Part shown: positions 60,401 to 64,000 of the stretch, one piece after another
Layout: each line of letters opens with the position of its first letter
How positions within the stretch are numbered: position 1 is the first letter of the stretch
The notes under the pieces: generated by a model
The model's input: the letters and a program-made list of their open reading frames with translations, nothing else
What the model was told of the DNA's origin: nothing
Database searches by the model: none
Source of the DNA: Candidatus Limnocylindrales bacterium
GTDB lineage: Bacteria > Moduliflexota > Moduliflexia > Moduliflexales > JAUQPW01
NCBI GenBank assembly: GCA_035559535.1
Contig: DATMBG010000051.1
Span: 310,001 to 374,000 of the forward strand
DNA: 64,000 bases
Direction of reading: 5' to 3'
Program-made: the position numbers and the translations under genes

Positions 60401-60440
60401 GGGTACAAAATAACCGGCCTGCCGGCAGGCCGGTGTACCC
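60401..60440. repeat. Palindrome CCGGCCTGCC-GGCAGGCCGG with interrupted outer arm
   Basis: 60414-60433 is a perfect 20-nt palindrome. Outside it, GGGTACA (60401-60407) and TGTACCC (60434-60440) also pair, but six extra bases break the left side. Confidence 0.55.
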
Positions 60441-60624
60441 CCTGAAGATATCCCAGCATTTATCGAATTTATCTTAACATCCAGGTATTCGCCCCGCAGT
60501 AGCCATGAATTCCCGTTAGTTGACTTTACCGGTAAAAAATGCCAAATTAGCTTTGAAGGTTGATACGATGAGAATAAAGGACCTGCTACCCTGGGTCCTT
60601 ACTTCGTCAAGAAGAGGTACTTTC

Positions 60625-60972
60625 ATGATTCAGACCAAGCGTATTTATGAACCCCCAGAACCCAGGGATGGTAAGCGTTTCCTGGTAGAGCGGTTATGGC
60701 CCAGAGGTATAAAAAAAGAAACTCTGCAGATGGACGGTTGGTTGAAAGAAGTGGCTCCAAGTGATGACCTACGGCGTTGGTATGGGCATGACCCGGGAAA
60801 ATGGGAAGAATTTAAACACCGCTACTTTGCCGAATTAGACAGCAAACCTGAGGCCTGGCAACCTATCCTGGCAGCAGCCCGTGAAGGGAATGTAACCCTT
60901 CTGTATAGTGCACGCGATACAGAACATAACAGCGCCGTAGCCTTAGAAGCCTATTTAAAAAGTAAAGAGTAG
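60625..60972 (+). CDS. DUF488 family protein
   Basis: A 115-residue cytosolic protein of the DUF488 family. I chose the ATG at 60625 (MIQTKRIYEPPEPRDGKRFL) with AGAGG 8 nt upstream; a longer frame would add 35 residues without homology. FLVERLWPRGIKKETLQMDGWLKEVAPSDDLRRWYGHDPGKWEEFKHRYF is the family pattern, with LLYSARDTEHNSAVALEAYL at the end. The biochemical role is not established. It stands alone between repeat-rich gaps. Confidence 0.85.
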   Translation: MIQTKRIYEPPEPRDGKRFLVERLWPRGIKKETLQMDGWLKEVAPSDDLRRWYGHDPGKWEEFKHRYFAELDSKPEAWQPILAAAREGNVTLLYSARDTEHNSAVALEAYLKSKE

Positions 60973-61670
60973 CCAGGTTAAAAGAGATGACCGATTTTAA
61001 GATAATAATGATATCTCCTTAATTAAGCCAGAGGAGATAAGATACGTTTCATGATCGGCTTCTATGCTTATGATCCCGCTACCTCTCTTACGAAAACCAT
61101 GCCAAACCCAGATACCCTTCTGATTAAATTGCCTCTTCTTCGGTTTTACAGGGGAAGGATCTTCGTTTTAAAATCTCCTTTCCTGTGAAGCAGGGAAAAG
61201 TCAAATTCCTTTTAGTACCTTGTAAAGTTAATTCTGGGTTAGTCTCTTCCCCCCTCACCCCAGGTCCTTCTCCCCCTCCCTTATCCTCCCCGTGGACGGG
61301 GAGGGAAGGGGTGGGGGCGGAGAGGGAAGCGAGAAGATCTCCAGGTCAACTTCCTAAATACCCTCTCTCCCTCCCCTCGATTCCCCCCGTCCATGGGGGG
61401 ATGGAAGGGGGGAGGGGAGGGAGAGAGGGGCCTGGAGTGAGAGCAGGACGGTTATTCAAATTTAACTTTACAAAGTATTAGCTTCGCACGAAGCTGATAA
61501 CGGCCTGTCAATATTTTGACACGATACCCTTTTTAAGGGTCGGGGGGAACTTGAAGGAAATGGAGGGGAGAAAAAAGTTCTGTGTAGGGGTGCACGGCCG
61601 TGCACCCCTACTTCCTAAATCAAAAAAGCAGATATAAATTATTATCAGGATAGTTAGAACCCGAATAAAG
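60973..61670. repeat. MITE-like element and palindrome before the DNA ligase gene
   Basis: 61213-61480 is a roughly 268-bp element with imperfect 24-nt terminal inverted repeats (61213-61236 and 61457-61480; shared core TTGTAAAGTTAA) around GC-rich hairpins, and no coding frame. A 28-nt perfect palindrome (61584-61611) and TGTCAA-TATT-TTGACA (61506-61521) lie further right. No gene or clear promoter is seen in the 698-nt gap. Confidence 0.6.
61584..61611. repeat. 28-nt perfect palindrome, copy 2
   Basis: GTAGGGGTGCACGG followed directly by its reverse complement, 60 nt before the ligase gene. It shares the outer TAGGGG/CCCCTA and central CGGCCG with the palindrome at 4523. Confidence 0.75.
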
Positions 61671-63413
61671 ATGATTATGAAACAAGCAACAAAATTTGAA
61701 AAACTTGCAACGGTCTTTGAACAACTGGAGGCAGTCTCTTCCAACCTCAAGATGATAGATATTTTATCCGATTTCTTTTCAGAGATTTCCCCCGAAGAAG
61801 CCCGAATTACGGCCTATCTTTTGAGGGGGAAGGTTGCACCGGACTATGAAGGTTTGAAATTGGGTCTTGCAGAGAAGCTGGTTATGCGAGCCCTCAGCCA
61901 GGCCTGGGGAATATCCCTTAAAGAAGTCGAGGGCCACTTCCAAAAAATCGGGGATCTTGGAGATGTTGCAGCCAGCGTAGCTCCGGAAAGGAACAGTGCC
62001 GGACTTTCCATTCAAGAAGTGTTTAATGAACTTCAAATCATTGCACGGACTTCAGGAGAAGCCTCCCAAAAAGCAAAAATTCAAACCTTAGCCACTTTGC
62101 TTTCCAGATGCTCTCCTCGAGAAGCGAGATATGTGGTTCGAATCGTTTTAGGCACACTGCGCCTCGGAGTTGCTGAGATGACCTTCTTGTATGGATTATC
62201 CAAGGCCTTAACCGGTACCAAAGAGAAGAAGGCTATTTTAGAGAATGCCTTTAATGTACTTTCAGATTTGGGAGAAGTTGCCTATCAAGCAGTCCAGAAG
62301 GGTGTGGAAGCCCTTCAAGAGGTACAACCGGTCGTTGGTATCCCGATTCGTATGATGCTTGCCCAGCGAGTCGAGGATTTAGAAGAGGTTAAGAAACACA
62401 TTCCAGGTAAGGTGTTTGTGGAATATAAATATGATGGGGAGCGTGTTCAAGTCCATATTCCCAGACAGGGAGATATGACCCTGTATTCGAGGCGCCATGA
62501 AAAGATTACCCATCAATTTCCGGATATCATAGCAGCCATCCAACAGGCCTTTCCAGGAAAAGAAGCCATTATCGAAGGAGAAGTAGTTTCCATTGATCCC
62601 CAAAGCGGCAAGTTACAGAACTTTCAAGTCTTAATGACCCGGCGCAGGAAACATAAGGTTGAAGAATATGTGGAAAAGGTTCCGGTGAAGTATTTTCTCT
62701 TCGATATGCTCTACTTCAATGGGAAATCTCTTTTAAAAACCCCTTTATCCCAGCGAAAAGAGATGCTGGCGCGACATTTTTCCAACAAAAACGGTCTGGC
62801 ACTTGCCGAGTATATCCTTACCGAAGAGGTCGAAGATATGGAGAATTTCTTTGCAGAAGCCATAGAGCAAGGGGGAGAAGGGGTCGTGCTTAAAGATGCC
62901 ACAAGCTTTTACGAAGCCGGAATCCGGGGATGGAAGTGGATCAAGTTCAAAAAGGAGTATAAGAGGGAACTGGCCGATACCTTTGATTTGGTCGTTGTGG
63001 GGGGCATCTACGGTACCGGGCGGAGGGCGGGAACCTACGGTTCCCTACTCGTGGCTGCGTTTGATCCTGAAACCAATAAATACTATTCCTTTACTAAAGT
63101 AGGGGCTGGATTTACAGATCGGGATTTAGCTGCGTTACCTCAGATGTTTGCAAGGTATCAACTCCCTGGGAAATATCGCCTGGTAGAAACTGGGATGGAA
63201 GCAGACGTATGGTTTGAACCGGCCTTGGTGATGGAAGTTACCGGTGCTGAACTGACGATAAGTCCTGTCCACACTGTGGCCAAGGAAAAGTTAAAAAAAG
63301 GAGGACTTGCTCTACGCTTTCCACGGTTTTTGAGATGGCGGGATGATAAAACTCCCGAACAGGCCACTACAGTTCAAGAAATTTACGAAATGTACCTGGG
63401 TCACAAAAGATGA
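61671..63413 (+). CDS. lig: ATP-dependent DNA ligase
   Basis: A 580-residue archaeal-type ATP-dependent DNA ligase. The N-terminal DNA-binding domain (1-220) resembles archaeal/eukaryotic Lig I, the adenylation domain begins VEYKYDGERVQVH with active-site lysine K253, followed by FDMLYFNGK (motif III), EGVVLKD (motif IV) and KYKRE/WIKFKKEY (motif V), and the C-terminal OB domain ends near residue 560. It seals nicks using ATP rather than NAD. Most bacteria rely on NAD-dependent LigA, and this full-length type is scattered in a few bacterial groups. No ku gene is nearby. The ATG at 61671 or 61677 (MKQATKFEK) is equally likely. Confidence 0.9.
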   Translation: MIMKQATKFEKLATVFEQLEAVSSNLKMIDILSDFFSEISPEEARITAYLLRGKVAPDYEGLKLGLAEKLVMRALSQAWGISLKEVEGHFQKIGDLGDVAASVAPERNSAGLSIQEVFNELQIIARTSGEASQKAKIQTLATLLSRCSPREARYVVRIVLGTLRLGVAEMTFLYGLSKALTGTKEKKAILENAFNVLSDLGEVAYQAVQKGVEALQEVQPVVGIPIRMMLAQRVEDLEEVKKHIPGKVFVEYKYDGERVQVHIPRQGDMTLYSRRHEKITHQFPDIIAAIQQAFPGKEAIIEGEVVSIDPQSGKLQNFQVLMTRRRKHKVEEYVEKVPVKYFLFDMLYFNGKSLLKTPLSQRKEMLARHFSNKNGLALAEYILTEEVEDMENFFAEAIEQGGEGVVLKDATSFYEAGIRGWKWIKFKKEYKRELADTFDLVVVGGIYGTGRRAGTYGSLLVAAFDPETNKYYSFTKVGAGFTDRDLAALPQMFARYQLPGKYRLVETGMEADVWFEPALVMEVTGAELTISPVHTVAKEKLKKGGLALRFPRFLRWRDDKTPEQATTVQEIYEMYLGHKR

Positions 63414-63591
63414 AATAGACCTTCATCTCAAAGCAAGGTCCCTATCCTCGCTGATAATTCCAGGATATTGGCCTTCTCGATACCCGGTTTTTCACTCTGG
63501 TCAGCAAGGCAGTTCGATTAAGACCGGATAACTTAGCGGCCTTAGAAGGTCCATCAATACCCCATTTTGTTTTTTCCAAGAAGAGTTTTCC

Positions 63592-63762
63592 TTAATCGGT
63601 TTTTCCATCCTCGTTCTGAGAGTCCTCCCGCACAGGTGACGCTTCATCTGATCCCGGGCTTTCGGAGATCAGAATCTTACAAATTTCTTTAAATCTTTGC
63701 AGGATACTGTCTTTAAATTTTTCTTGCCAAGGCCCAGAAAACGTTAGACGGTTTGATCCCAT
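63592..63762 (-). CDS. Possible 56-residue small protein
   Basis: A 56-codon frame on the minus strand (MGSNRLTFSGPWQEKFKDSI at its start) with a protein-like helical middle (LQRFKEICKILISES) and an acidic C-terminal tail. The start codon abuts the 11-bp palindrome at 63764-63786; no Shine-Dalgarno is seen, and an in-frame stop closes the frame 16 codons further up. It may be a real small gene or the 3' remnant of one. Confidence 0.3.
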   Translation of the reverse strand: MGSNRLTFSGPWQEKFKDSILQRFKEICKILISESPGSDEASPVREDSQNEDGKTD

Positions 63763-63934
63763 GGGAACCCGGCGCCGCCGGGTTCCTACAGTTGTTTTTT
63801 ACCCCCAGGAGGGATCTGGACCGGTAAACCCCTGTCTGGCTCACTTCCAACTCATTTGCATACGCTTCAAAGCTCAGTGTACTGATTCTCCACCAAAGGT
63901 CGATCCCGTTGAGGAAAAGCAGGATTATCGACCA

Positions 63935-63970
63935 ACCTGTTATACCTGTCATACCTGTCATACCCGGTAT
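63935..63970. repeat. Four 9-nt tandem repeats
   Basis: ACCTGTTAT, ACCTGTCAT, ACCTGTCAT and a decayed ACCCGGTAT in a row. Confidence 0.6.
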
Positions 63971-64000
63971 TCTGAGGGGGGACCATCGAACTCTTTTCTT

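Larger units (their letters stand above)
60118..60624. other. Spacer with promoter and palindrome
   Basis: A promoter candidate on the minus strand (60178-60206) and a 20-nt perfect palindrome (60414-60433) lie in this 507-nt gap; no gene is supported, and the start of a 150-codon frame at 60520 was rejected in favour of 60625. Confidence 0.4.
63414..64000. other. Right-hand end of window, mostly gene-free
   Basis: After the ligase stop no long gene is seen. GGAACCCGGCG-C-CGCCGGGTTCC (63764-63786) is a perfect 11-bp stem; 63935-63970 holds four 9-nt ACCTGTCAT-type repeats. The small frame at 63592-63762 is listed separately. Confidence 0.4.

Noticed and set aside
63713-63961. 82-codon minus-strand frame beginning with the 9-nt repeats
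   Set aside because: Its start is a tandem repeat and its end overlaps the palindrome; composition not protein-like.

Overview
This 64 kb window looks like chromosomal DNA from an uncultivated diderm bacterium of moderate GC content (mid-40s percent by eye). Diderm character is shown by a LolA homologue, two peptidoglycan lyase-like proteins, an M23 peptidase, lipoproteins and several PQQ or c-type cytochrome proteins with signal peptides. The gene repertoire (F420/LLM-type oxidoreductase, TAXI-TRAP transporter, creatininase and phosphotriesterase homologues, acetoacetyl-CoA synthetase, cytochrome bd oxidase, an ATP-dependent DNA ligase) fits an aerobic or microaerophilic heterotroph of soil, sediment or groundwater. 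I cannot name the phylum. No rRNA, CRISPR array, transposase or prophage was seen; one tRNA (Glu, CUC) is present.

Layout. 1-3.4 kb: a minus-strand catabolic set (GSA-aminomutase-like aminotransferase cut by the left edge, creatininase, Tat-exported phosphotriesterase-like hydrolase). 3.7-9 kb: exported proteins, including a seven-bladed beta-propeller fused to six Asp-rich repeats, and two tandem M48 proteases. 9.2-13.1 kb: a zinc alcohol dehydrogenase, a fused homocysteine methyltransferase/MTHFR and a zinc-ribbon coiled-coil protein. 13.5-18.3 kb: an orphan E2 acyltransferase, NUDIX, exported proteins, MltB-like lyase, response regulator and LolA. 18.8-23.4 kb: an envelope-polysaccharide and quinone group (UGM-like flavoprotein, WecA-like transferase, UbiE/MenG, sugar-nucleotide transferase). 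23.7-31.3 kb: LLM oxidoreductase, nitroreductase, NIPSNAP, metzincin, GuaA, J-domain protein and TenA-like protein. 32.3-39.9 kb: TPR lipid/envelope-type secreted protein, cytochrome bd (cydAB), small membrane protein, M23 peptidase, acidic-tail protein and a retropepsin-like protein. 40-49.5 kb: acyl-CoA dehydrogenase with acetoacetyl-CoA synthetase, glutathione synthetase, an ABC-type binding protein and a TAXI-TRAP transporter.

49.6-51.4 kb is the most unusual part. An XRE-type regulator is followed by a four-helix membrane protein and a 25-residue lipoprotein, and three copies of the palindrome TAAC-N4-GTTA lie in the control regions downstream of the regulator. 51.9-55.7 kb carries a PQQ alcohol dehydrogenase with the extra aspartate typical of lanthanide-dependent (XoxF-type) enzymes, a di-haem cytochrome c and an MxaD-like periplasmic protein. 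56.2-63.4 kb holds glutaredoxin, dienelactone hydrolase, a GldA-like dehydrogenase, an ECF sigma/anti-sigma pair, a DUF488 protein and an ATP-dependent DNA ligase.

The intergenic DNA is rich in structured repeats: two related 28-nt perfect palindromes (4523 and 61584), a MITE-like element with terminal inverted repeats (61213-61480) and a second partial copy near 27.2 kb, a 40-nt perfect palindrome (8980), a perfect 38-bp inverted repeat (20095-20196), and hairpins built of short tandem words (AAAACGT, GTTGTCC). Candidate regulatory palindromes occur upstream of the TPR gene (three TGTCT/AGACA sites) and just after a near-consensus promoter at 38.1 kb. All functional calls are from reading the sequence; no database search was possible.
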